A stretch of 64,000 nt of DNA from Myxococcus eversor (lineage in GTDB: Bacteria; Myxococcota; Myxococcia; Myxococcales; Myxococcaceae), in the NCBI RefSeq assembly GCF_010894455.1, contig NZ_JAAIXY010000003.1, positions 372,001-436,000 on the forward strand, read 5' to 3'. A program made the position numbers and the translations under genes. Positions 57,103 through 64,000 of the stretch are shown in pieces (positions within the stretch are counted from its first letter, which is position 1; the number at the start of each line of letters is the position of its first letter). The notes below the pieces were generated by a model, which made no database searches, was not told the origin of the DNA, and saw nothing but the letters and a program-made list of their open reading frames with translations.

Positions 57103-58256
57103 GTCCGCGCGCTCCGATAAGGAATCGAGAGCGAGACGACAAAGCCGCTCGGCACCTGGGCCCGCCACGTCAGCGACTGCTCGGCGCCATGGAGCCGCTC
57201 CAAGCGCGCACGCGTAGACCCCAGACCGATGCCCTCGTGCAGCTCCGTGACTCCCGGTGGCGGCCCCACTCCGTCGTCACCCACCTCCAGTGCAAGCCGC
57301 GCCCCTTCGCGATGCACGCGAACCCAGACACAGCCTGGTCCCCGACGCGGGGCGATGCCGTGACGAATCGCGTTCTCGACCAGGGGCTGGAGCAGCAACG
57401 GAGGCACCAGGGCATCACGCACCTCCAGCGCCACGTCCACCTCCACCTGGAGCCGGTCCGAGAAGCGGGTGCGCTCGATGTCGAGGTAGGGCGACAGCAG
57501 CTCCAGCTCCTCGGACAGAGGCACTTCGTGGCGGCCGTCCCGCTCCAGGCTCGCGCGCAGCAACTCGCTGAGTTGCCCCACCATGCGGTCCGCCGACTCC
57601 ACATCCCTGTGCATCAGCGTGGAGATGGCATGCAGCGTGTTGAACAGGAAGTGGGGACGGAGCTGGCTGCGCAAGAGGTGGAGCTGCGCCTGCGCGAGCT
57701 GCGCCTCGAGCATCGAAGCCCGCACCGCCTCCTCGCGCATCCTCCGCGAATACCCGAGCGCCGCATCGAGCCCCACCACGGAGAGGTAGACGAGCAAATC
57801 GAAGTCCGTCGTCTTCGACAGCATCCACGTGAAGTGCGCCCACGCCGCCGGCCACCCGCCTCCGTTTGGCACCTGGACGAACTGCCTCAGCACCGCGACA
57901 AGCGCCAGGTGCAGCACCGCGAAGAACAACCCCGGCGGCACATGGAGCACGAGCTGCACGGGCCAGGGCTTCCCCGTCGCCGCCACCCGGCGCGCCACCG
58001 CGAGGATGAACGGCGTCAGGACCGCCCAGCAGTACCAGACGATGGCGCCCGTCAGCAGGGCCTCGCCGGTGTTGGGGGGCTCGCCTCGCGACGCGCGGTA
58101 GACGAAGAGCTGCGCGCCATAGAGGAGCGCGAGCACCGTGTAGCCCGCCAGCACCAGCGCGGGCCAACGCCAGTGGCTCGCAAGTCCGCGCCAGGAGGCA
58201 GCGGGCTCGGCGGCGCGAGCGGGGGTGTTCAATGACAAGGGAGGACTCGACGACAT
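57099..58256 (-). CDS. LytS/YehU-type sensor histidine kinase
   Basis: The 385-residue kinase has about four membrane segments in the first 170 residues (LVLAGYTVLALLYGAQLF, LLTGAIVWYCWAVLTPFIL, VLHVPPGLFFAVLHLALVA, and one near DFDLLVYLSVVGLDAAL). The kinase part has the His_kinase box LRSQLRPHFLFNTLHAIS with the phosphoacceptor His, the N-box LLQPLVENAIRHG, and the G-box DDGVGPP with GIGLGSTRARLERLHG. It pairs with the LytTR regulator by overlapping translation. A hairpin lies directly upstream of its start codon. Confidence 0.92.
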   Translation of the reverse strand: MSSSPPLSLNTPARAAEPAASWRGLASHWRWPALVLAGYTVLALLYGAQLFVYRASRGEPPNTGEALLTGAIVWYCWAVLTPFILAVARRVAATGKPWPVQLVLHVPPGLFFAVLHLALVAVLRQFVQVPNGGGWPAAWAHFTWMLSKTTDFDLLVYLSVVGLDAALGYSRRMREEAVRASMLEAQLAQAQLHLLRSQLRPHFLFNTLHAISTLMHRDVESADRMVGQLSELLRASLERDGRHEVPLSEELELLSPYLDIERTRFSDRLQVEVDVALEVRDALVPPLLLQPLVENAIRHGIAPRRGPGCVWVRVHREGARLALEVGDDGVGPPPGVTELHEGIGLGSTRARLERLHGAEQSLTWRAQVPSGFVVSLSIPYRSART

Positions 58257-58259
58257 GGC

Positions 58260-58290
58260 GGGCGCGGTGGATTCTAATCCTCCCGCGCCC
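58260..58290 (-). promoter_or_regulatory. Nested hairpin directly upstream of the sensor kinase start codon
   Basis: An outer 8-bp stem (GGGCGCGG / CCGCGCCC) encloses an inner 5-bp stem (GGATT / AATCC) and ends four bases before the ATG at 58256. No ribosome binding site is properly placed. A GGAGG within the loop region lies about 22 bases from the ATG, so folding could bring it into range. It might alternatively terminate the dapE-like transcript. Confidence 0.35.
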
Positions 58291-58310
58291 TCCTTGCGGA
58301 GTCCGCCCCG

Positions 58311-59393
58311 TCAACCCTTGAGGAACGCGGCCAGCTTCTCGTAGGCCACCGCCAACGGAGCGATGGGCGCGCTCTCGTTGGCCTGATGGGCCTGCGCCGT
58401 CTCACCGGGCCCGTAGTTGATGGCATCCACGCCCCACTCGCCGAAGCGGGCCACGTCCGTCCACGCCTGCTTGGACGCGGCGGGCAGTCCGGTGATGGCG
58501 AGCAGCTTCTGGAACAGCGGGTTGCCGGCGACGACGGGCCCGCTGGGCGACGCGTCCGAGATTTCCACCTCCGCGCGGCCCGCGACCAGCGCGTGCACGT
58601 CCGCCTTCGCCTGTTCGATGCTCTTGCCCGGCGCGAAGCGGTAGTTGAGGTTCAGCTCGAACGCCTCGGGGATGACGTTGCGCGCGCGCCCGCCCTTGGC
58701 GAGCGTGGCGTTGATGACCTCGTAGAAGCGGAAGCCGTCGACATCCACCTCCACGCGCTGACGGGCCAGCAGCTCCGTGAGGAACGGCCCCGCCTTGTGG
58801 ATGGCGTTCTCCCCCTGCCACGGCCGCGCCGAGTGCGCGCTGCGCCCGGTGAAGCGCACCGTCACCTGCATGGAGCCGACGCAGCCCACCTGCACCTCGC
58901 TGTCCGTGGGCTCCATCGCGATGCCGAACTTCACACCCGCCAGGTCCGGCCGCTTCGCGAAGAGCGGAATCAAGCCGCTCTCCGCATAGGCGCCCTCCTC
59001 GCGCTCGTAGAAGAGGAACGCGAGATTCACCGGCAGCGTGTCGCGGCGCAGGTCCTCCGCCAGCGCCATCATCACCGCCAGCCCGCCCTTCATGTCCGAA
59101 GCACCCAGGCCGAAGACGCGCTCACCCTCGATGCGAGGCTCCCGCCCCACGTCACTGGGGTGCGCGGGCACCGTGTCCAGATGGCCGATGAGCGCCACCG
59201 TGGGACGAGGGTCGTCCAGGCGACCGAGCAGCAACGTGTGCCCTACCCGGAAGACCTCCCCCGCGGGGAAGTGCTGGAGCGCCCAGCGCTCGACGAAGTC
59301 CGCGATGGGGCCTTCGTGGGTGATGGGGCTGGAGATGCGGCACAGCTCGAGCGTCGTGCGGGCGAGCCTCATGGCGAGGTCTTGGGAGGACAT
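58311..59393 (-). CDS. dapE: Succinyl-diaminopimelate desuccinylase-type M20 peptidase
   Basis: The 360-residue zinc hydrolase follows the M20 pattern: ALIGHLDTVP with the first metal His, GLGASDMKGGLAVMMAL with the bridging Asp, YEREEGAYAESGLIP with the catalytic and metal Glu residues, and GRSAHSARPWQGENAIHKA at the dimerisation domain. The whole is most like DapE, which cleaves N-succinyl-LL-diaminopimelate for lysine and cell-wall synthesis. An ArgE-type or other deacylase cannot be ruled out. ATG at 59393 gives the standard family length. Confidence 0.85.
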   Translation of the reverse strand: MSSQDLAMRLARTTLELCRISSPITHEGPIADFVERWALQHFPAGEVFRVGHTLLLGRLDDPRPTVALIGHLDTVPAHPSDVGREPRIEGERVFGLGASDMKGGLAVMMALAEDLRRDTLPVNLAFLFYEREEGAYAESGLIPLFAKRPDLAGVKFGIAMEPTDSEVQVGCVGSMQVTVRFTGRSAHSARPWQGENAIHKAGPFLTELLARQRVEVDVDGFRFYEVINATLAKGGRARNVIPEAFELNLNYRFAPGKSIEQAKADVHALVAGRAEVEISDASPSGPVVAGNPLFQKLLAITGLPAASKQAWTDVARFGEWGVDAINYGPGETAQAHQANESAPIAPLAVAYEKLAAFLKG

Positions 59394-59637
59394 ACGCCGC
59401 GTACCATAGCGCCACCTCCCCCCGCCCGGTGGTCTCGCCTTCATGGCGACAACGAACGGGGTCGGCAAGCAGGCAGAACGAGGGGGCTCGAAACCATCGA
59501 TTTGTGGAAAACCCATGACATGGGGCCCCGCCCGTGCTCCAGGGGACGGGCGGTGCGCGACGAGTCCCCCGGGATTGCGGGTGACAGTGCGAAGGGGTTC
59601 CCTGACACTCGCGCCGCTTTCCACCTCCGAGGCTGAA

Positions 59638-61371
59638 ATGTCGGCGAAGTCGAACAGTGACGCGACCCAGGCTTTGCTCTCGCTCTGCGAAGCCAAGGCC
59701 CGCTGGAAGAACGAACTGACCGCGGAGGCCGTGAAGAAGGCCGTTGCCGAAGGCGCTGACGTGAAGGCTGGCAATCAGTACGGCATGACGGCCCTGCATC
59801 TCGCCGTGCAGGCGCCCTACTCGAAGGGTGACCCGCTCCCCAGCGTCGACGTGGCTCGGGCGCTCATCGACGCGGGCGCGGATGTGAATGCGCGCGACGA
59901 CCATCAGCAGACGCCGTTGATACATGCCGTCAGCTACGAGCCGGACAAGGCCAGCGAGGACCGGGCGCTGGAGATCATCCGGGTGCTGCGCGCCGCGGGC
60001 GGCAAGGTGCCCTCGGAGGTGAAGGACAGGAGCGGCGGCGCGTTCAGACTGTCGACCGAGGCGCTCTACCGGGAGGTCCTGGACGCGGGCGCGGCCGTCA
60101 ACGCACGGGACGATTCGGGACAGACGCCGCTTCACCGCGCGATGGCCGTGGGCAAGCCGGAGCTCGTGACGCTGCTGCTCGAGCGCGGCGCCGAAGTGAA
60201 TGCCATCGACGGGATGGGACGCACGCCGATGGGCGTGGGGCTGCGCACCAAGGAGGAGGTGTGGGTGGCCCACAACAAGCGCACGCCGGGCTTCGTCGCG
60301 GCCATCAGCGCGCTGGAGGCCGCCGGAGGCAAGGCGAGAGTTCCCTTCCAGTACGACAGCACGGACCCGTTCGCGCCCTTCCCCATCGACGAGGCCGCGC
60401 TGACGAAGGCCCTGGAGGGCAAGAAGCTCTCCTTCAAGCACGCGGTGAGTTCGGCGCAGGAGCTGGCCACGGGGCTGCATAGCTTCGGTGACCCGAACGA
60501 CGCGTTGGACAAGCTGGAGGCCGTGAGTGACGTGCTCGAAGTGGAGGAGCGGACGGTCCGGCTGAAGGGCCCGCTGACGCTGAAGCGCGCCTTCTTCCAC
60601 CACGGCGACCTGGAGGTGGACGGCGACCTGGACATCCAGAAGCCGTTCGCGGTGACAGGGGACGTCATCGTGCACGGCGTGGTGCGCGACTGCGGGAATG
60701 ACTCGCTCGTGAACATCCTGGGCGACCTGAAGTGCCACGGCCTCTACACCGACGGAGAGTTCAGCGTCGGGGGCGACATCGAGGCGCGGGACGTGGTGCT
60801 CGGCTACTACAACGACCACATCCTGAGCGCGGACACCATCCGGGCCAAGGTCGTCATCGAGGATGAACACGCCGTCGATGCCACCGTCGAGGCCGAGCAC
60901 CACTTCGACATCGACACGTATGCCCAGGGCTACGGCGATGGCGTGGCCGACTCCCTCCGCGCCATCTTCGTCGACCAGGTGTTCGAGGGCGCCAAGGACG
61001 TGCCCGAGGAAGAGGAGTCGGACGAGGAGGAGCTGGACGAAGAGGACTCCGATGTGGACGACCTCGACGTGGAGGACTCGGACGACGTCGATTCCGACGA
61101 CGAAGAAGAAGCGGACGAAGAGAACTCCGACGACGCGTCCGATGATGAAGACGACTCCGACGACGACGCGTCAGACGATGAGGAGTCCGACGACGAGGAG
61201 GAGCTGGACGACGAGGACTCCAGCGACGAAGAAGCAACGGACGACGACTCCGATGATGAAGAGGAGTCGGACGACGACGAGGATGAAGAGACGCCGCAGC
61301 TCGACAAGGGAGCGCTCTTCGACCGCATCCGCAAGGGGCTGCCTGTCTTCCGCAAGAAGGCGAAGAAGTAG
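59638..61371 (+). CDS. Ankyrin-repeat protein with a bactofilin-like segment and a long acidic tail
   Basis: The 577-residue protein has three parts. Residues about 30-230 hold ankyrin repeats (NQYGMTALHLAVQAP, DVARALIDAGADVNARDDHQQTPL, DDSGQTPLHRAMAVGKPELVTLLLERGAEVNA). Residues about 300-440 form a beta-helix-like region with repeated strands (LEVDGDLDIQKPFAVTGDVI, VNILGDLKCHGLYTDGEFSV), reminiscent of bactofilins. About 110 residues of Asp, Glu and Ser then follow before a short basic end (FRKKAKK). ATG at 59638 follows GAGG. No signal peptide is seen. The three-part arrangement is unusual. Confidence 0.8.
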   Translation: MSAKSNSDATQALLSLCEAKARWKNELTAEAVKKAVAEGADVKAGNQYGMTALHLAVQAPYSKGDPLPSVDVARALIDAGADVNARDDHQQTPLIHAVSYEPDKASEDRALEIIRVLRAAGGKVPSEVKDRSGGAFRLSTEALYREVLDAGAAVNARDDSGQTPLHRAMAVGKPELVTLLLERGAEVNAIDGMGRTPMGVGLRTKEEVWVAHNKRTPGFVAAISALEAAGGKARVPFQYDSTDPFAPFPIDEAALTKALEGKKLSFKHAVSSAQELATGLHSFGDPNDALDKLEAVSDVLEVEERTVRLKGPLTLKRAFFHHGDLEVDGDLDIQKPFAVTGDVIVHGVVRDCGNDSLVNILGDLKCHGLYTDGEFSVGGDIEARDVVLGYYNDHILSADTIRAKVVIEDEHAVDATVEAEHHFDIDTYAQGYGDGVADSLRAIFVDQVFEGAKDVPEEEESDEEELDEEDSDVDDLDVEDSDDVDSDDEEEADEENSDDASDDEDDSDDDASDDEESDDEEELDDEDSSDEEATDDDSDDEEESDDDEDEETPQLDKGALFDRIRKGLPVFRKKAKK

Positions 61372-61384
61372 GAGCCCCGCGAAG

Positions 61385-61413
61385 CAGGCACGGGAACATC
61401 CCTCCCGTGCCTG
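61385..61413. terminator. Intrinsic-type hairpin between convergent genes
   Basis: A perfect 11-bp stem (CAGGCACGGGA / TCCCGTGCCTG) with a 7-base loop lies 14 bases after the ankyrin gene stop and just before the end of the TROVE gene on the other strand. It probably ends both transcripts, though the U tracts are poor. Confidence 0.58.
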
Positions 61414-61423
61414 AAGCGGCCCG

Positions 61424-63181
61424 TCAGAACGTCCGGATGAAGTCGAGCTCCACGCCCGGCTTCTTCGTGCCACCCGCGTCGGAGGAGGTCACCGCCGGGG
61501 CCTTCGCCGGAAGCGCCGGGCTGCCCGACGCCTGCCACGCGGACACGTGGCGGAACGAGTTGGCGTCGAAGCCCGCGAGCATCAACACGTTGGGCACCCG
61601 CGAGGGCAGCGGCGCGTTCTCGTAGGCCGCCAGGTTCCACAACACCACGTCCACCGGACCCAGCACGTGGTGCCACGCCCGGAGCACGGCCTGGAGCGGA
61701 GGCACGCTCGCGTCGAACTCGAGGCCCTTCTTTCGCAGCGACTCCACCAGGGCCGGGTCCGCGCTCTGGACCTCCGGCGGATGGAACTGCATGTCGGAGA
61801 AGAAGTAGAGCGTGCGGGGCCTCGGCCGCGAGGGGTTCTTCAGCAGCAGGGCGATGAGGTTCATCACCGAGTTCACCACCTGCGTGCCGCCCCACCCCTG
61901 CCCGCCGCGCAGCTTCGTGGCCAGGTCGAACACCCCCTGCCCCGGCGCGCGGTCCTCCACGAAGATGTCATCGGAGAACGTCGCCGCGTACCCCAGCTCG
62001 CGCGCCATCACCGCGGCCAGCACCACCGCCACGTCACCTACGTGCGCCGAACTCTTCGCCCCGCCCAGCTTCGCGCCGAACATGGAGCCGGAGATATCCG
62101 CGATGCCCAGGCTCTTGCCCTCCGGCAACAAGCCCTCGCACACCTTCTCCAGGATGACCTCGAACACGGGAGCAATCGCCGGCACCGCGTCCGCGTGGAA
62201 GCAGTCCTCGCCCTGGGAGTCCTCCCGCGTCTTGCCCTCCTTCGCCGCCCACCACCCCATGTAGACCTGATGCGGCCACAGCCCCGCGAAGCGACGCTTG
62301 CGCGCCTCCGCCAGCAGCACCTCCACCGGAATGCCCGCCAGGTACATCGCGCGCAGGTAGCCCTTGAAGGCCAGGTCCGGCAGCAGCCCCGGCACGTCCA
62401 GCACGCGGCGCCACGTCTCCTGCGTCGACCCCAGGAACGACAGCGCCTGCTCCGTGGAGAGCCGCCCCTTCACGAAGTGCTCCACGCTCGTCTCGCCGCC
62501 GAAGAACGCGCGGCGCGCCTCCAACAGCTCCAGCCCCTCCGCCAGGGCCGAGCGCTCGCGCGTGGGCGCGTGCAGGTAGCGGTAGAGCTTCAGCGTGCGC
62601 TCGTCCAGGTGCGCCTTCGCCACGCCCATCGCATCCACCAGCCGCAGGCTCGCGCGCTGGCCGTTCTTCCGGCGCCGCGTGAGCGGGAACTGCCGCCCCG
62701 CGTACTTGAGCACCTGGTACAGGTCCATGCCCGCCAGCGCCCGCGCCATGCCCTTGCGCGCCGCCTCGGGCACCTCGCCCAGCCCCAGGTTGTCGAAGTG
62801 CGTGAGGAACACCGCCACGTCATCCGCGCGGTGTCGCAGACAGCGGAACGTGTACTCCTCCGTGAAGGGCCCGTCCGGGTCCGCCGCCGCGAGGATGGCC
62901 GGCGCGACACTCCCCTGGATGCGATTGCCCTTCCCCTTCACCGGGTCGCGCATGTACGCGGCGAACTTCCAGCCGAAGCCCCGCTCGTGACGCTCCGCCC
63001 CGAGCAGCGCCGTCGCGTAGCTCCGAATCTCCTCCACCTGGGTCCGGTAGAAGCTGTCCTCGAACAGCGCCGAACCCTGGGTGAAGGTCAGGTGCGTCAG
63101 CGGGTCCGTCTGGGACAGGTCGAAGGCCGCGGCGCCCTCGTGTGTCAGCGCTCCCACCACCTCACGCAGCACCTGAGGCAT
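61424..63181 (-). CDS. TROVE-vWA domain protein (Ro60/Rsr-like RNA-binding protein)
   Basis: The 585-residue protein fits the Ro60 family. The N-terminal TROVE-like helical repeats include KFAAYMRDPVKGKGNRIQGS, the block PEAARKGMARALAGMDLYQVLKYAGRQ, and SLRLVDAMGVAKAHLDERTLKLYRYL. A C-terminal von Willebrand A domain holds the metal site ADISGSMFG (DxSxS) near residue 362, then FSDDIF and GGTQV. Ro proteins bind the ends of misfolded RNAs and small Y RNAs and work in RNA quality control and stress survival. ATG at 63181 follows GGGAGGGG. A strongly folded 60-70-base stretch lies between this gene and its upstream neighbour. Confidence 0.8.
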   Translation of the reverse strand: MPQVLREVVGALTHEGAAAFDLSQTDPLTHLTFTQGSALFEDSFYRTQVEEIRSYATALLGAERHERGFGWKFAAYMRDPVKGKGNRIQGSVAPAILAAADPDGPFTEEYTFRCLRHRADDVAVFLTHFDNLGLGEVPEAARKGMARALAGMDLYQVLKYAGRQFPLTRRRKNGQRASLRLVDAMGVAKAHLDERTLKLYRYLHAPTRERSALAEGLELLEARRAFFGGETSVEHFVKGRLSTEQALSFLGSTQETWRRVLDVPGLLPDLAFKGYLRAMYLAGIPVEVLLAEARKRRFAGLWPHQVYMGWWAAKEGKTREDSQGEDCFHADAVPAIAPVFEVILEKVCEGLLPEGKSLGIADISGSMFGAKLGGAKSSAHVGDVAVVLAAVMARELGYAATFSDDIFVEDRAPGQGVFDLATKLRGGQGWGGTQVVNSVMNLIALLLKNPSRPRPRTLYFFSDMQFHPPEVQSADPALVESLRKKGLEFDASVPPLQAVLRAWHHVLGPVDVVLWNLAAYENAPLPSRVPNVLMLAGFDANSFRHVSAWQASGSPALPAKAPAVTSSDAGGTKKPGVELDFIRTF

Positions 63182-63189
63182 GTCCCCTC

Positions 63190-63265
63190 CCGACCTGAAA
63201 AGAAAAGTCGGCGCCCCGTCCCTGAAGGCAAGCCATCAGGGACTCATGGACGAAGTAGGGGCGCC
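63190..63265 (-). ncRNA. Candidate Y-like small RNA or structured leader upstream of the TROVE gene
   Basis: On the gene strand an outer 8-bp stem (GGCGCCCC / GGGGCGCC, 63258-63265 with 63210-63217) and an inner 8-bp stem (GTCCCTGA / TCAGGGAC, 63236-63243 with 63218-63225, loop of 10) stack on the 3' side, with a 14-base bulge on the 5' side. GACTTTTCTTTTC follows. The long closing stem, one-sided internal loop and U-rich 3' end are features of Y RNAs, and bacterial Y RNAs are often encoded next to Ro genes. A second possible hairpin (CCGAC / GTCGG, 63207-63211 with 63190-63194) competes with the end of the outer stem. Alternatives are an intrinsic terminator of the upstream gene or a leader that controls TROVE translation. 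The canonical Ro-binding sequence is not evident. Confidence 0.45.
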
Positions 63266-63289
63266 AGATGTCTGGGAGGCTATGACAAC

Positions 63290-63946
63290 TCACCCGGGCG
63301 TGGCGAGTTCTTCCTCGAACTCCGTCGCGCCCTCCAGCAGCGTCGCGCACAGACACGCGGGGCCCCGCAGCGCGCTGAAGCCGTGGGCACTGCCCTCCGT
63401 CTTCTCCAGCTCCTCGCCCGGCCACACCTCGTGCCCGCCGTCCTCGCGCAGCCCGCCCTCCAGCACCAGGTTCAGCTCGCGGCCATGGTGCGTGTGCCTG
63501 GGGTAATACACGCCCGGGTTCAGCCGCAGCACCGCGGCCATCATCCCCTCGCGCCCTGGGCCCGACTCCACCGGCAGCAGCTCCGAGCCCTCCACCGGCC
63601 CCGGCATCCACTGCGACGCGTCCGAGAGCGACTCCAGCAGGGCCAGCGCCCGCTCCCTCGACACGTCGTAGAACGCGGCCACCCGGTCCGCGAAGCGCTC
63701 CAGGCGACGCGGCCCCTCCATGCGCTCCATCAACCCCCGCAGCACGGCGGCGGGCGGCTCGACGGGCGGCACCGCCATCGACAGGCCCTCGCGAGCCATG
63801 GACAGGCGGTCGGCCTCGACCCGGCAACGCGAGCACGTGGACAGATGACGCTCCGCGGCCTCCCAGGCAGGGGAGTCCAGCGTACCCAGGGCCCACTCGG
63901 CCAGGATGTCGTCGAGGTGCTCCATCGTCACATTCCGTCCCGTCAC
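63290..63946 (-). CDS. ChrR-like zinc-binding anti-sigma factor with a cupin domain
   Basis: The 218-residue protein has an N-terminal anti-sigma domain with EHLDDILAEWALGTL and the zinc motif HLSTCSRC (HxxxCxxC), and a C-terminal cupin with HTHHGRELNLVLEGG, in the style of ChrR. ChrR releases its ECF sigma factor upon singlet oxygen or related stress. The sigma gene should lie just beyond the window on the same strand. GTG at 63946 follows GAGGGAG closely; ATG at 63925, giving MEHLDDI, is the more usual family start. Confidence 0.82.
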   Translation of the reverse strand: MTGRNVTMEHLDDILAEWALGTLDSPAWEAAERHLSTCSRCRVEADRLSMAREGLSMAVPPVEPPAAVLRGLMERMEGPRRLERFADRVAAFYDVSRERALALLESLSDASQWMPGPVEGSELLPVESGPGREGMMAAVLRLNPGVYYPRHTHHGRELNLVLEGGLREDGGHEVWPGEELEKTEGSAHGFSALRGPACLCATLLEGATEFEEELATPG

Positions 63947-64000
63947 ACTCCCTCTACGGAAGTATCAGCCGCTCCGGATTTCTGGCGCTCAGACTGGCAC

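Overview
The window is high-GC DNA, densely coded on both strands, with strong third-position GC. It reads as a chromosomal segment from a myxobacterium (Myxococcota, most like Myxococcus, Corallococcus or relatives). Pointers are a SitA5/AHH-type lipoprotein with an Imm11-type immunity gene, many Asp/Pro-rich lipoproteins, ECF sigma/anti-sigma pairs, a lysine/arginine-rich H1-like protein, PAS histidine kinases and a sigma-54 promoter. I see no rRNA, tRNA, CRISPR array, transposase or phage module. Functional calls rest on motifs and recalled family features; no database was searched.

Layout. 1-3.4 kb: a TrkA/cyclic-nucleotide-binding regulator, a remnant kin-discrimination toxin lipoprotein with its immunity gene, and a TPR protein. 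3.5-10.6 kb: an aldehyde dehydrogenase, a BlaI/BlaR1-type repressor-protease pair with two operator palindromes, and a divergent PAS histidine kinase. 10.6-15.9 kb: an outer-membrane protein, a phospholipase D family enzyme, two uncharacterised small proteins and a haem-oxygenase-like metal protein. 15.9-21.4 kb (minus strand): a run of seven genes including hemF, an ECF sigma factor and its zinc-finger anti-sigma factor. 21.5-27.9 kb: a lipoprotein, a DUF3467 protein, an esterase, and an ABC ATPase/permease/AttH operon. 27.9-32.5 kb: a signal-less protein with two complete subtilisin domains in tandem, a tiny partner gene, and a divergent multi-spanning membrane protein.

32.6-42.1 kb: AraC and TetR regulators, then an RND efflux operon (adaptor, pump, TolC, an Omp85-like barrel) closed by a second TetR gene. 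The first TetR gene and the efflux operon share a 25-bp operator-like site. 42.1-53.8 kb: a metallo-beta-lactamase-fold lipoprotein with a degenerate metal site, propeller-type lipoproteins (one behind a sigma-54 promoter), glycerol kinase with a hairpin over its ribosome binding site, pterin carbinolamine dehydratase, an outer-membrane protein, the H1-like protein and a TPR lipoprotein. 53.8-59.4 kb: a BcrAB-type ABC exporter opposite a DUF2975/Xre pair, a LytS/LytT-type two-component pair, and a DapE-like peptidase. 59.6-64 kb: an ankyrin/bactofilin-like protein with an acidic tail, a TROVE-vWA (Ro60-like) protein preceded by a strongly folded candidate RNA, and a ChrR-like zinc anti-sigma factor.

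The most notable items are the TROVE gene with its possible Y-like RNA or structured leader (63.2 kb), the double-subtilisin locus (28-32 kb), the shrunken SitA toxin with an intact immunity gene (1.2-2.2 kb), the two matched operators around the efflux locus, and the shielded glpK ribosome binding site.
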